64,000 nucleotides of DNA from the NCBI RefSeq assembly GCF_010727945.1, contig NZ_AP022569.1, forward strand, positions 248,001 to 312,000, read 5' to 3'. Source of the stretch: Mycobacterium cookii. Its GTDB lineage: Bacteria > Actinomycetota > Actinomycetes > Mycobacteriales > Mycobacteriaceae. The notes under the pieces were generated by a model. That model saw only the letters and a list, made by a program, of their open reading frames with translations, had not been told where the DNA came from and ran no database searches. Each line of letters begins with the position of its first letter. The stretch's first letter is position 1. Both the position numbers and the translations under genes were made by a program. Of the stretch, positions 55,700 through 64,000 are shown one piece after another.

Positions 55700-56647
55700 A
55701 TGTATGTGAAGCACGTGGCGGGCGCGGCATTCGCTGCGGCCCTCGGCATGTCGGGACTGACGGTCGGCGTTGGTCTTGCTGCCGCAACTCCGTGGAAGTC
55801 GGCTCCGATGTGCGTCATCTGCGGACCAAGTCTTACCGGACCTGGGCTCGGGCCGTTCGCGGACGATCCGCACGGGCCCGGACCCGGCCCAGGGCCCGGA
55901 CCTGGACCCGGGGGACCGGGTGGCGGTGGCGCACCGGGTGGTCCGGGTGGTGGTGCACCGGGTGGGCCAGGTGCTCCTGGTCCCGGTGGACCTGGCGGTC
56001 CAGGTGGTAACGGCCCCGGTGGCCCGGGGGGACCGGGCGGAGCTCATGAGCCCGGCGGACTCGGCAGCCCTGGTGGACCGAACGGGCCGGGCGGACCCGG
56101 TGGTCCCGGTGGTCCTCATGAACCAGGTGGACCGGGTGGACCTGGTGGCCCCGCAGGTCCTGGAGGCCCAGGCGGCCCCGGTGGACCTGGTGGCCCCGGA
56201 GGCCCAGGCGGTCCCGGTGGCCCCGGTGGTCCTCATGGACCGGGCGGTCCCGGCGGACCACCACCGCCGCCTTATGTTCAGCACGGTTTCTATGACCACG
56301 GTGGCCCGGAATTCGGCGGTCCGAAAGACGCGCCGCACGGCTTCAGCGCACCCGACCACGGCGCTCCGCCACCCCCGCCGCAGCGTGGGTTCGGCTGGAA
56401 CGACGGGCCACCGCCCGGGCATCCGCCGCAGAACTGGGACGGGCCACCGCCTCCCGGCGGTTGGAACGGTCCGCCGCCTCCCGGCGGTTGGAACGCGCCG
56501 TGGAATGGTCCGGCGCGCGACATAGCTCGGGCGCAGGCCGATTACGGTGCCTTCAATTACGGTGGCTTCAACGCCATTCCGGTGTTCAACCCGCTCTTTG
56601 GTGGATGGGGCTTCTGGTTCTTCGGTACCTGGATTCCGCTCTACTGA
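55700..56647 (+). CDS. Exported Gly/Pro-rich collagen-like protein
   Basis: A 315-residue product with a signal peptide ending about GVGLAAA, a short Cys pair (CVICG), then ~140 residues (about 60-200) dominated by G-G-P and G-P-G tripeptides, often in strict Gly-X-Y register. The C-terminal third has [22 protein letters not shown] proline stretches and a hydrophobic tail ending FGTWIPLY. The DNA repeats are prone to slippage. Function unknown; a wall-associated structural role is possible. Confidence 0.75.
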   Translation: MYVKHVAGAAFAAALGMSGLTVGVGLAAATPWKSAPMCVICGPSLTGPGLGPFADDPHGPGPGPGPGPGPGGPGGGGAPGGPGGGAPGGPGAPGPGGPGGPGGNGPGGPGGPGGAHEPGGLGSPGGPNGPGGPGGPGGPHEPGGPGGPGGPAGPGGPGGPGGPGGPGGPGGPGGPGGPHGPGGPGGPPPPPYVQHGFYDHGGPEFGGPKDAPHGFSAPDHGAPPPPPQRGFGWNDGPPPGHPPQNWDGPPPPGGWNGPPPPGGWNAPWNGPARDIARAQADYGAFNYGGFNAIPVFNPLFGGWGFWFFGTWIPLY

Positions 56648-56763
56648 TCTGACTGCGCTGGTTGGCGTCGCGCCGTGGTCCGTGAGGGACTGCGGCGCGA
56701 CGCCGTGCGCGGCCGGAAAAGAATGCATCCGCCGCGATTCTTGTGCAAGATGTCGGCGTGGCT

Positions 56764-57120
56764 ATGTACCAGGGCAGGGCGCTCGCAGACATCAATCTCA
56801 CCGGACATCCGTTGGGCGAAGCGCTCGAATTATTCATTTCTCGTCGCGACCCGAGCCTGGAGAACGTGCAGATCAGGCGGGCAACTCCGACCGGCGACGT
56901 CGAGACTCGGGTGCAGCCCCACAAGCGGTGGTACGAAGTCGTCTTCGAAGTTGACGACAAACCCGAGGACGACGAGGAAGACGAGGACGACGACACGTTC
57001 GAGGCGAGGAAAAAGAGGGCGGCCAAGGAGAAGGCTGCAGAGAAGGCACGAGTGAAGGACTGGCCGCCGCGCAACAGGGGATTGTTCCCACCAAGTGAGG
57101 CTTGGCCGCAAGATTCGTGA
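56764..57120 (+). CDS. Hypothetical protein with acidic stretch
   Basis: A 118-residue product. The N-terminal half (ALADINLTGHPLGEALELFI, RWYEVVFEVDD) looks folded; an acidic run (EDDEEDEDDD) and a Lys/Arg/Ala-rich helix follow. In-frame GTG codons upstream are alternative starts, and no strong ribosome-binding site marks either. I do not recognise the family. Confidence 0.5.
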   Translation: MYQGRALADINLTGHPLGEALELFISRRDPSLENVQIRRATPTGDVETRVQPHKRWYEVVFEVDDKPEDDEEDEDDDTFEARKKRAAKEKAAEKARVKDWPPRNRGLFPPSEAWPQDS

Positions 57121-57176
57121 CGCCAATCGGTTGTGATCGCCCATGATGTAGGGCAGCAGACCGAGAGGATGCCGTC

Positions 57177-58352
57177 ATGGCCGACGTACTTGACCGGGTG
57201 ATCGATCGCGCGCGGGGGATGCGCGAGCTGGTCCGCGCTGAAGCCGCGGAATCTGAACGGCTGCGGACGCTGTCACCGCGCATCGTCGAGGCGATGTGGG
57301 CCAGCGGGCTGATGTCCTCGTTCAATCCGGTAGCTGCCGGCGGCGTCGAGCCGTCGTTTTCGGAGATGATCGACACCTGGATCGAAATGGCTTGGCAAGA
57401 CGGGTCTTTCGGCTGGATCGGGATTGCCAACCTGCCGTCGACGTTTGCGGCGGCCAGCTATCTTCCCGATGAGGGCTTCGCCGAGGTCTTCACCAAGAAC
57501 GACAATCACGTCACCATCGGCGGCCAATATTTTCCCAACGGCCAGGGGACAGCGGTCGACGGTGGCTACCGATTGACCGGGGCATGGAATTTCGGCTCCG
57601 GCACCGGACACTCGGCCTACATCGGAGCCGGCTTCTTCCCGATGGACGACGGCGAGATGCGGTGGGTCAGCGAGGGCATCCCGGACATGCGTGTGGCGTT
57701 TCTGCCCCGCGCCGAGGTCATTTTCACCGATGGGTGGCATGTGCAGGGCCTCAAGGGAACTGGCTCCTACGACTACAACGTCACCGATGTTTTCGTGCCG
57801 GACTGCCGAACCATCCCGCTGTTCACCCGTGACGCTGTCCGCGGGAATTCGCCGGCCGGTCGGATGGGTCTGATGCCTGTCACCGCCGCCGGGCACGCTT
57901 CGTTTGCGCTCGGGGTCGCCAAGAGCATGCTCGACGACGTCGAGGAACTCGCCGCCACCAAGGTGCGGATGAGCGACATGGCGACGCTGGCCAGCCGTCA
58001 GACCTTCCAGAAGGGGCTTGCCCACCACGTCGCGGCGTGGCGGGCCGCCCGCCTGCTGGTGCTCGACGCCTTCGGAGTGGCCGAGTCCGCTGTCGAGTCG
58101 GGCGAGGAGTTGACGCCACGCTTGCGAGCGGACATGAGGCTGGCCGCGGTGTACGCCACCGACACGGCGAGAGCGGCCGCCGAGTGGGCCCACTTGGCGG
58201 CCGGCACCACCGCGATCCGCGAGGGTAGCCGACTCGAACGAGCGTTTCGTGACATTTACACCGGCACCCAGCATGCGTTCATCGGCGAAAAGGTCGCAAT
58301 GGACGTCGCGCAGATCTGGCTCGGCCTCATCGACGACCAGTTCGGACTGTGA
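57177..58352 (+). CDS. Acyl-CoA dehydrogenase-fold flavoprotein (monooxygenase-like)
   Basis: A 391-residue enzyme of the acyl-CoA dehydrogenase superfamily, closest to the flavin-dependent hydroxylase branch (HsaA/DszC-type). The flavin-side DGGYRLTGAWNFGSGTGHS and KGTGSYDYNVTDVFVP blocks are typical; the C-terminal RDIYTGTQHAFIG precedes the last helices. The acyl-CoA dehydrogenase catalytic Glu is not apparent. The next gene is an SDR in the same direction, suggesting one catabolic pathway. Confidence 0.85.
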   Translation: MADVLDRVIDRARGMRELVRAEAAESERLRTLSPRIVEAMWASGLMSSFNPVAAGGVEPSFSEMIDTWIEMAWQDGSFGWIGIANLPSTFAAASYLPDEGFAEVFTKNDNHVTIGGQYFPNGQGTAVDGGYRLTGAWNFGSGTGHSAYIGAGFFPMDDGEMRWVSEGIPDMRVAFLPRAEVIFTDGWHVQGLKGTGSYDYNVTDVFVPDCRTIPLFTRDAVRGNSPAGRMGLMPVTAAGHASFALGVAKSMLDDVEELAATKVRMSDMATLASRQTFQKGLAHHVAAWRAARLLVLDAFGVAESAVESGEELTPRLRADMRLAAVYATDTARAAAEWAHLAAGTTAIREGSRLERAFRDIYTGTQHAFIGEKVAMDVAQIWLGLIDDQFGL

Positions 58353-58387
58353 TTGTCCCGCAATCGAACTCGTGAGAGGACCCGCTG

Positions 58388-59176
58388 ATGGTCAACATCG
58401 ACCGCGCCCGATCCCGCACGTTCGTCATCACAGGCGTCGCGTCCGGTATCGGTCTGGCGACCGCCGAACGTCTACTGGCCGAAGGCGGCAGCGTCGTCGG
58501 CGCGGACCTCGCCGCCCCACCTGATCTCGGCCCCGACTTCCGGTTCGTGTCGGCTGACGTGACCGACGAGGCCGCGATCGCCGCGGTGTTCGCCGCAGTG
58601 CCGGACCGCGTCGACGGCGTCATTCACTCCGCGGGCGTCGCCGGCGGCGGCCCGGTGCACCTGCTGGAGCGCGCCGAATGGGAGCGGGTGATTGCGATCA
58701 ACCTCACCGGCACCTTCCTCGTCGCCAAAGCGGCGCTGGCCAGAATGATCGACCAGCCTCGCGTCGACGGCGAGCGCGGATCGATTGTGACGCTTGCCAG
58801 CATCGAAGGTCTGGAAGGCACAGCGGGTGGCAGCGTGTACAACGCAGCCAAGGGCGGCGTGGTGATGCTGACCAAGAACATCGCGCTCGACTACGGGCCG
58901 AGTGGTATCCGCGCCAATGCCATCTGCCCCGGCTTCATCGAAACACCGCTGACCGAAAGCGTTTTCGGCTTACCCGGAATGGAAGGCCCGAAGGCGTCAG
59001 TGACCGAAGAGCATGCGCTGCAGCGGATGGGACGACCGGAGGAGATCGCCGCCATGGCGGCCTTCCTGGTCTCGCGGGATGCATCCTTCGTCAGTGGGCA
59101 GGCCATCGCCGTCGACGGCGGCTATACCGCGGGCCGCGACCACGGCGTCGTTGAACTCTTCGGATTCCCGCGCTGA
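58388..59176 (+). CDS. Short-chain dehydrogenase/reductase
   Basis: A 262-residue classical SDR. The cofactor motif TGVASGIGLATAERL is at residue 15, the Asp in GADLAAP favours NAD, HSAGVAGGG matches NAG, the catalytic Ser is in LASIEG, and YNAAK gives the Tyr/Lys pair. Ends with FVSGQAIAVDGGYTAG. Starts 35 bp after the flavoprotein gene, probably an operon. Confidence 0.92.
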   Translation: MVNIDRARSRTFVITGVASGIGLATAERLLAEGGSVVGADLAAPPDLGPDFRFVSADVTDEAAIAAVFAAVPDRVDGVIHSAGVAGGGPVHLLERAEWERVIAINLTGTFLVAKAALARMIDQPRVDGERGSIVTLASIEGLEGTAGGSVYNAAKGGVVMLTKNIALDYGPSGIRANAICPGFIETPLTESVFGLPGMEGPKASVTEEHALQRMGRPEEIAAMAAFLVSRDASFVSGQAIAVDGGYTAGRDHGVVELFGFPR

Positions 59177-59190
59177 GGCGCGGTCGGATG

Positions 59191-59631
59191 TCAGTCGGCC
59201 AGGGTCCACATGGACAGGGCGGCGTCAACGCTCTCGTCGATGGGTAGCAGTTCGCGCAGACCGCAGGCTGCCACGATCCGCGCGACAGCCGGTTGGTTAC
59301 TCACCAAACGCATTTCGATGCCACGACCCCGGCAGCGCTCGGCTTCTTCACCGAGTGCCGCGTAGGCGCAGCAGGCGATGAAGTCCAAGCCGCTGACGTC
59401 GATGACGAGTGGTCCGGGACGGTCGGCCGCCGCGGCGGCCTCGCTCAGCAGGCGTCGCCACGTCGCCTCGTTGGATGCGTCAAGTTCGCCGCCGGCGCTG
59501 ACAATCACGATTGAACCGCTACGTTCGGTGGTTGCCCGCAACGTGCTATGGGACTGCGCCAGCTCGGAAATAAGCCGGCCGCTCAGCATCACATGATTGA
59601 AAGATTGCTCTGCAAGGGCATACGTGCTCAT
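59191..59631 (-). CDS. STAS-domain protein lacking the phospho-acceptor serine
   Basis: A 146-residue protein with a STAS core VIDVSGLDFIACCAYAALGE. Where other STAS proteins of this window have G-S or D-S, this has Ala-Cys-Cys-Ala, so phosphorylation at the usual site is not possible. A ~45-residue N-terminal extension precedes the domain. It is convergent with the SDR gene, 14 bp away. Confidence 0.83.
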   Translation of the reverse strand: MSTYALAEQSFNHVMLSGRLISELAQSHSTLRATTERSGSIVIVSAGGELDASNEATWRRLLSEAAAAADRPGPLVIDVSGLDFIACCAYAALGEEAERCRGRGIEMRLVSNQPAVARIVAACGLRELLPIDESVDAALSMWTLAD

Positions 59632-60089
59632 AGTGTTTCTCGATCCACAGGCGCGATGCGCCTCGATATGGATGCCCGCCCTACTGTGCTTAAGACTGAC
59701 TTCGTTTAGTTGTTCAATATTTATAACAGAAAGGCAACGGCGTTGTCCATGCGAAGTCGCTGAGAAAACGGTGAGGACGGGCTGGGGCGCGGCCTCACTG
59801 AGCGAACTCAAGCGGCGACGCGGGCTGGGCCATCTCGGCCAAAATCCTCGCGGTATATCCCTGTAAAACATTTATTCGCAACAGTTTTCACGATTATTTG
59901 GCAAGCACGCTCGTCCGCGATCGGCTGCACTCGGCCGTATCAGCAAACGTCGCGGCACGGAAATTATCGTCCGGGCTACTTTTTTGTCTGAAATTGCAAA
60001 CTAGGGGGAATATTTTGCTAAAACACCGTCTGGTCAGCGCTATTCGACGGGTTTCTAACACCAGAGTTGTTGGATGTAACCAGTGGTGT
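59632..60089. other. 458-bp AT-rich intergenic region
   Basis: No supported gene. It is the leader region of the STAS gene (leftward). A short hairpin AGGCGC-GAT-GCGCCT lies at 59649-59663, 18 nt before the STAS start. From about 59860 to 60070 the sequence is unusually AT-rich for this genome, with several T-runs, and could hold promoters or be foreign. Confidence 0.45.
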
Positions 60090-60746
60090 TTATGCGGCGG
60101 TGTGACCGGATTCGTCGGCGTGCTCGGCGTCGAGCTCGGCGATCGCACGAGATGTCCGCTCGCGCAGCAAGACTGCGGCGGTCACCCCGCCGATCACGGC
60201 GATTACCAACGCAATCCAGGAGAAGCGGGTCAGCCAGCGTTCGGCGGCCAGTCCCGCGTAGTACACCAGCGCCGTCGTGCCGCCAGCCCAGCACAGCGCG
60301 CCTGAGACGTTCGCGAGCAAGAACCTTGCGTAGCGCATCTTCAACGCTCCGGCCAGCGGCCCTGCGAAGATCCGCAGCAGTGCGATGAACCGGCCGAAGA
60401 ACACCGCACGCGCGCCCCAGCGATCGAAGAGCCGCTCGGCGAACGCGACGTGGGCCGGACCGAAATGATTCGGGAAACGCCGGCCGAGCTTTTCGAACAG
60501 CGGCAGGCCCAGGCGGCGGCCGATGGCGTAGCCGATCGAGTCGCCGATCACCGCCCCGATCACCGCGGCCGCACCGACACCGATCGGGTGGACGGCCAAC
60601 TCGTGGCGCGACGACAGCAACGCGGCACTGACGAGGACGATCTCACCAGGTAGCGGGATGCCCAGGCTCTCCACGCCCACGACGGCAGCGACCATCCCGT
60701 AGACAGCGAGCGGGGGGACCGACTGCAACAGGGCATCCACCGTCAT
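60090..60746 (-). CDS. DedA/SNARE-associated family membrane protein
   Basis: A 218-residue DedA protein with about five helices. The signature PLPGEIVLVSAALL, GAVIGDSIGYAIGRRLG and FGRFIALLRIFAGPLAG (conserved Arg) is complete. The family acts as phospholipid/undecaprenyl-phosphate flippases and in membrane homeostasis. ATG 60746 is the start. Confidence 0.9.
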   Translation of the reverse strand: MTVDALLQSVPPLAVYGMVAAVVGVESLGIPLPGEIVLVSAALLSSRHELAVHPIGVGAAAVIGAVIGDSIGYAIGRRLGLPLFEKLGRRFPNHFGPAHVAFAERLFDRWGARAVFFGRFIALLRIFAGPLAGALKMRYARFLLANVSGALCWAGGTTALVYYAGLAAERWLTRFSWIALVIAVIGGVTAAVLLRERTSRAIAELDAEHADESGHTAA

Positions 60747-60896
60747 GGCACAAGGATGCCCGAGCCGTTCGCAGGCGGCTGCGGCGACCAGTCGTGACGG
60801 CCGGGGGTAGCTTTTTGTCATGCCAACGACGGCACAGCAGGCGGGCGGCGCCTCGGTCCGCGTCGCGGCTGACCACCAGGGCAGATCGGGAGCCAC

Positions 60897-61289
60897 ATGA
60901 CCACTGGCCGTTACGACGAGGGCATGGCCGTGCGCCGCGACGTGCTCGGCGACAGCTATGTCGAGCAGGTGAACGCCAAGACCACCGACTTCACCAGAGA
61001 CTTCCAGCAGATCCTCACCGAATTCGCTTGGGGCACAGTGTGGACGCGTCCCGGGCTGGACCGCCGCAGCCGCTCGATGATCACACTGACCGCGCTGACC
61101 GCGCGCGGCCACCACGAGGAACTCGCATTGCACATTCGCGGTGCGCTGCGCAACGGCCTGACGCGCGATGAGATCAAAGAAGTCCTGCTGCAGGCGGCGG
61201 TGTACTGCGGCGTACCGGACGCTAATTCCGCGTTCCGCGTGGTGCAGCGAACACTCGACGAGATTGACGGACAGCATGATTCGCCCTGA
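60897..61289 (+). CDS. Carboxymuconolactone decarboxylase family protein (PcaC-like)
   Basis: A 130-residue helical protein close to 4-carboxymuconolactone decarboxylase: FAWGTVWTRPGLDRRSRSMI, ALTARGHHEELALHIRGAL and VLLQAAVYCGVPDAN. The pattern (Glu-x...His) is PcaC-type, not AhpD-type (no CxxC). It catalyses a beta-ketoadipate pathway step if genuine PcaC, though no other pathway gene is here. Confidence 0.88.
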   Translation: MTTGRYDEGMAVRRDVLGDSYVEQVNAKTTDFTRDFQQILTEFAWGTVWTRPGLDRRSRSMITLTALTARGHHEELALHIRGALRNGLTRDEIKEVLLQAAVYCGVPDANSAFRVVQRTLDEIDGQHDSP

Positions 61290-61301
61290 AGGGTCGCTGA
61301 G

Positions 61302-61727
61302 ATGAGCCCCGCTCGGGCCGTGGCGATCGCGGTCGTGTTCGTGTGGCTCGGCATGGTGTTGGCCATATCGTTTCTGGAAGCACCGCTGAAGTTCCGCGCC
61401 CCCAATGTCACACTGCAGATCGGTCTGGGCATCGGACGTCTGGTCTTTCGCGCACTCAACGCCGTTGAGGTCGTTCTAGCCGTCGTCATCCTGCTGGCCA
61501 CCATCGCCCGCCCGCCGCCGGCCGTCGTGGCAGCGGCGCTGGCAGTCGCGTTCGCGATGTTGGCCCTGCAGATCGGTGCAGTGCGGCCCAGGCTGACTCG
61601 CCGTTCGGATCAAGTGCTCGCCGGCCTGGATGCACCACGCTCGCGGGGCCATTACGTCTACATCGGACTCGAGGCGATCAAGGTGCTGGCCTTGGCCGCA
61701 GCCGGAATCCTTCTACTATCCACTTGA
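61302..61727 (+). CDS. Four-helix membrane protein of unknown function
   Basis: A 141-residue protein with four hydrophobic segments (AIAVVFVWLGMVLAISFL, VVLAVVILLATIA, ALAVAFAMLALQIG, VLALAAAGILLLS). It looks like a small DUF4149/DoxX-sized membrane protein. It begins 12 bp after the CMD gene, so probably in its operon. Confidence 0.72.
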   Translation: MSPARAVAIAVVFVWLGMVLAISFLEAPLKFRAPNVTLQIGLGIGRLVFRALNAVEVVLAVVILLATIARPPPAVVAAALAVAFAMLALQIGAVRPRLTRRSDQVLAGLDAPRSRGHYVYIGLEAIKVLALAAAGILLLST

Positions 61728-61767
61728 GGAACTTCCACAGAGTTCCGGGCCGACCAAAGGACTAATC

Positions 61768-62109
61768 ATGGAATCCGTTTCGCTGACCAGCCTGGCCGAA
61801 GAACAACTCAAGGCGGCGCGGGCGGCGCACAGTGGCCGCGCCTCGCACACCCTGCATGGCGGGCACACCCACGAACTGCGGCAGACCGTGGTGGCGTTGC
61901 TTGCCGGGCACGAACTTTCCGAACACGACAGTCCCGGACAGGCGTCGTTGCAGGTCTTGCAAGGACATGTGCACCTCACCGCCGGCGACGCCGGGTGGGA
62001 TGGCAAGACCGGCGACTACGTGGTCATCCCTCCGCAACGGCACTCCCTGCAAGCAGTCGATGATTCGGTGGTCTTGCTGACCGTCTTCAAAAGCCTCCCT
62101 TCGGTTTAG
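61768..62109 (+). CDS. Cupin-domain protein
   Basis: A 113-residue small beta-barrel. LLAGHELSEHDSP and LQVLQGHVHLTAGD, then GDYVVIPPQRHSLQA carry cupin motifs 1 and 2, with His and Glu suited to a metal. The ORF sits in the same run as the membrane protein. It could be a sensor or a small dioxygenase; no substrate is predictable. Confidence 0.85.
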   Translation: MESVSLTSLAEEQLKAARAAHSGRASHTLHGGHTHELRQTVVALLAGHELSEHDSPGQASLQVLQGHVHLTAGDAGWDGKTGDYVVIPPQRHSLQAVDDSVVLLTVFKSLPSV

Positions 62110-62113
62110 CCCG

Positions 62114-63073
62114 ATGTTGTCGACCCCATGGTCGCGGGCGATGGGCCTGACGGTGCCCGTCGTCAACGCCCCGATGGGCGGTGTCGCGGGCGGAAGGTTG
62201 GCTGCGGCGGTGACGGCCGCTGGTGGTCTGGGCATGGTGGGCATGGGCAGCGCCGGGTCGACGTCCTCGCTGCACACTGAATTGCCTTATGTCAGTGGGA
62301 CGTTCGGCATCGGCCTGGTGGACTGGGTGATCCGGCAGGAGCACGGCTTGTTCGATGCTGCGCTGGCCGCGCGGCCGGTGCTGATCTCGGTCAGCTTCGG
62401 TACCGACCTGTCGTGGGTGAGCCGCGTGCACGACGCCGGAATCGCCGCCGCCACACAGGTTTACAGCAGTGACGAGGCGCGCCGCGCGCAAGACGCCGGA
62501 GTCGACCTGCTGATTGCCCGCGGCAGCGAAGGTGGCGGGCACGGGGAGGCGACAATAGGTACCCTGCCGCTGCTGGCCGCGGTGCTGGACGCGGTGTCGG
62601 TGCCGGTCCTGGCGGCGGGCGGTATCGCCTCGCCGCGCAGCCTCGCGGCGGTGCTGGCCGCCGGCGCGAGCGGCGCATGGCTCGGCACGGTCTTGTCGGC
62701 TTCGGTGGAGGCGTTGACGACCGACGCCGGTCGCCGCGCGTTGGTCGCCGCACGAGAGTCCGACACCGTCAGCACCCGGGTGTTCGACATCGTTCGTCGT
62801 CGACCGTGGGCCGAGCGATTCCCGTCGCGCGTGTTACGCAATGACTTCGTCGCACGGTGGAGCGGACATGAAGACGAGCTGGCCGACGATGCCGATGCCG
62901 AGGCGGAGCTGAACGCCGCGGACGCCGCGGACGACAGGCGAACCGCACCGGTCGACGCGGGTCAGGGCGTCGGGAGCGTGACCGGCGTCGCGCCGGTGGG
63001 CGAAGTCATTGACCGGCTCTGCACCGGAGCGCACGAGTTGCTCGCCGGCTGGGGTCAGACAGCCCGCAGGTAG
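62114..63073 (+). CDS. Nitronate monooxygenase (NMO/2-nitropropane dioxygenase family)
   Basis: A 319-residue FMN TIM-barrel enzyme. It opens with PVVNAPMGGVAGGRLAAAV, the phosphate-binding VLAAGGIASPRSLAAVLAAG is clear, and RGSEGGGHGE provides the conserved catalytic His region. It oxidises alkyl nitronates; an enoyl reductase-like role is the alternative. It starts 4 bp after the cupin gene. Confidence 0.88.
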   Translation: MLSTPWSRAMGLTVPVVNAPMGGVAGGRLAAAVTAAGGLGMVGMGSAGSTSSLHTELPYVSGTFGIGLVDWVIRQEHGLFDAALAARPVLISVSFGTDLSWVSRVHDAGIAAATQVYSSDEARRAQDAGVDLLIARGSEGGGHGEATIGTLPLLAAVLDAVSVPVLAAGGIASPRSLAAVLAAGASGAWLGTVLSASVEALTTDAGRRALVAARESDTVSTRVFDIVRRRPWAERFPSRVLRNDFVARWSGHEDELADDADAEAELNAADAADDRRTAPVDAGQGVGSVTGVAPVGEVIDRLCTGAHELLAGWGQTARR

Positions 63074-63552
63074 CGTTTGCCCATCACCCGCTGGAGCAGC
63101 ACGGTGAACGGTCCGCCGGCTTTGCTCCACCAGGTCGCGGGCCGAGAGAACGCGGTCACCTCGGCGTACACGGCGGAGGTGACCGGGTCGTGGCGCACCA
63201 CGAACCGCTCCTCACCGGACTCGGGATGGCCGGACAGCGTGCCGTACGCGAATCCCCGCATGTGCGGCTCGTCGATCACGTAGACGACCCGGCACGGGGC
63301 CTTGATGAAGCCGACCTTCACCACGACAACCGTGCCGACGGTGACCACGTCGCTGGTGGCCTGTACGCCGAGTCCGGCGCCGCGCTGCATGCCCCAGTGC
63401 ATCACCGAGTCGGCGGCCTCGTCGAAACGAAGCTGCCCCATACCGATGTGTGCCGAGTAGCCCATGTGCTTGTATCCCGGAGGCATCGGGCCTGCTGTCG
63501 CGCCCACCTCCGGATAGGTCAGTGGGAGCAGGGCGATCGTTTGCAAATCCAC
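63055..63552 (-). CDS. DUF1990 family protein
   Basis: A 165-residue SRPBCC-like protein with the DUF1990 pattern: LTYPEVGATAG, WGMQRGAGLGV, GFAYGTLSGHPESGEERF and the C-terminal KRYL. Members are actinobacterial, of unknown function. It overlaps the end of the convergent nitronate monooxygenase gene by 19 bp. Confidence 0.86.
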   Translation of the reverse strand: MDLQTIALLPLTYPEVGATAGPMPPGYKHMGYSAHIGMGQLRFDEAADSVMHWGMQRGAGLGVQATSDVVTVGTVVVVKVGFIKAPCRVVYVIDEPHMRGFAYGTLSGHPESGEERFVVRHDPVTSAVYAEVTAFSRPATWWSKAGGPFTVLLQRVMGKRYLRAV

Positions 63553-63611
63553 CGTTTCAGCTTGCCACGCGAATGTGGCCGGCTCTCGCGGGCCGGCGTA
63601 CGGTCGGCGTT

Positions 63612-64000
63612 GTGACTACCCAAGCTCCCGCTCACGCGTCCGGAACCTTCACTCTCGGGGGCGATCTCACAATCAACCGACTCGGCTACGGCGCGATGCG
63701 CCTGACCGGCAAGGGTGTGTGGGGCCCGCCCGCCGACCGCGACGAAGCCGTTCGGGTGTTGCGGCGCGCGGTCGACCTCGGCGTCAACTTCATCGATACC
63801 GCCAATTCCTACGGTCCCTATTACGCCGAGGAGATCATTCGGGAGGCGCTGCACCCCTACGACGGGCTGGTCATCGCGACCAAGGCGGGACTGCTGCGCA
63901 CCGGGCCCGACGTGTGGATTCCGCTGGGATTTCCCGCTTACCTGCGCCAGGAAGCCGAGCTCAGCCTGCGGCGGCTCGGCGTCGACACCATCGACCTGTT
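63612..64000 (+). CDS. Aldo/keto reductase, C-terminus beyond the window
   Basis: From GTG 63612 the frame is open to the edge (129 codons). RLGYGAMRLTG and the catalytic Asp/Tyr in NFIDTANSYGPYYAEE, then the Lys in IATKAGL identify the aldo/keto reductase barrel (NADPH-dependent carbonyl reduction). It is divergent from the DUF1990 gene across 59 bp. Confidence 0.92.
   Translation, partial: MTTQAPAHASGTFTLGGDLTINRLGYGAMRLTGKGVWGPPADRDEAVRVLRRAVDLGVNFIDTANSYGPYYAEEIIREALHPYDGLVIATKAGLLRTGPDVWIPLGFPAYLRQEAELSLRRLGVDTIDL

Noticed and set aside
59860..60089. Possible riboswitch or small RNA in the AT-rich stretch near the DedA gene
   Set aside because: No recognisable conserved core, and the stretch is at the 3' end of the DedA gene rather than ahead of a gene.
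1..64000. CRISPR arrays, insertion sequences, rRNA genes
   Set aside because: No regularly spaced identical repeats with unique spacers, no transposase-like frame and no rRNA sequence were seen. The short tandem arrays have no spacers.

Overview
The window is from a mycobacterium (Mycobacterium sensu lato). It is GC-rich and carries several markers of that group: iron regulator ideR beside sigma factor sigB, the principal sigma factor sigA with a long Ala/Lys/Asp/Glu-rich N-terminus, polyphosphate glucokinase, arabinofuranosyltransferase aftC, a 19-kDa-antigen-type lipoprotein, a PE-PPE-domain hydrolase, an MPT63-like secreted protein, and 53-bp MIRU repeats. From about 1 to 43.5 kb the gene order follows, nearly gene for gene, the M. 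tuberculosis H37Rv block I remember as Rv2715 down to Rv2669. Names given by that comparison rest on remembered homologues, not on a search.

Layout. 1-15.5 kb: alpha/beta hydrolase, PAC2 protein, a trypsin-like lipoprotein, sthA, a DUF4192 protein, ideR, sigB, small DUF proteins, a YihY-type membrane protein, a RidA protein, sigA, ppgK, suhB, cei and a DUF4193 protein (with a consensus Crp site between the last two). 15.5-23.4 kb: dut and a DUF3710 protein, a hydrolase, an OB-fold protein and a DUF3159 membrane protein, the TrkA-type pair ceoB/ceoC, an APC permease and a TrmA-type RNA methyltransferase. 23.4-29.4 kb: an expanded ion-transporter locus with three NhaD/ArsB-type permeases, three intact CBS-domain genes and two decayed CBS fragments. 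29.5-43.6 kb: dxs, an RNase D-like exonuclease, DUF3000, echA15, the haem set hemE / coproporphyrinogen oxidase / coproheme decarboxylase, a methyltransferase, msrB, aftC, a TAP-like exported hydrolase, ribD and a GNAT acetyltransferase.

43.6-64 kb is accessory and no longer matches that order. It holds many exported proteins (MPT63-like, two tandem DUF732, PE-PPE hydrolase, 19-kDa-like lipoprotein, a Gly/Pro-rich collagen-like protein), an F420-type oxidoreductase resembling phthiodiolone ketoreductase, four tRNA genes (Val-GAC, Cys-GCA, Gly-GCC leftward; Val-CAC rightward) with two atypical genes beside them, a GAF/PP2C/HATPase sigma-regulator followed by an anti-sigma antagonist, three more STAS proteins, and a metabolic stretch (acyl-CoA-dehydrogenase-like flavoprotein, SDR, DedA, CMD, cupin, nitronate monooxygenase, DUF1990, aldo-keto reductase).

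Three themes stand out. (1) The permease/CBS locus shows repeated duplication and decay of a regulatory subunit. (2) MIRU-family repeats occur at six junctions; three are exactly 53 bp, flanked by DTGA duplications, and supply ribosome-binding sites. (3) Partner-switching genes are concentrated at 47-60 kb, including one STAS protein without the phospho-accepting serine.
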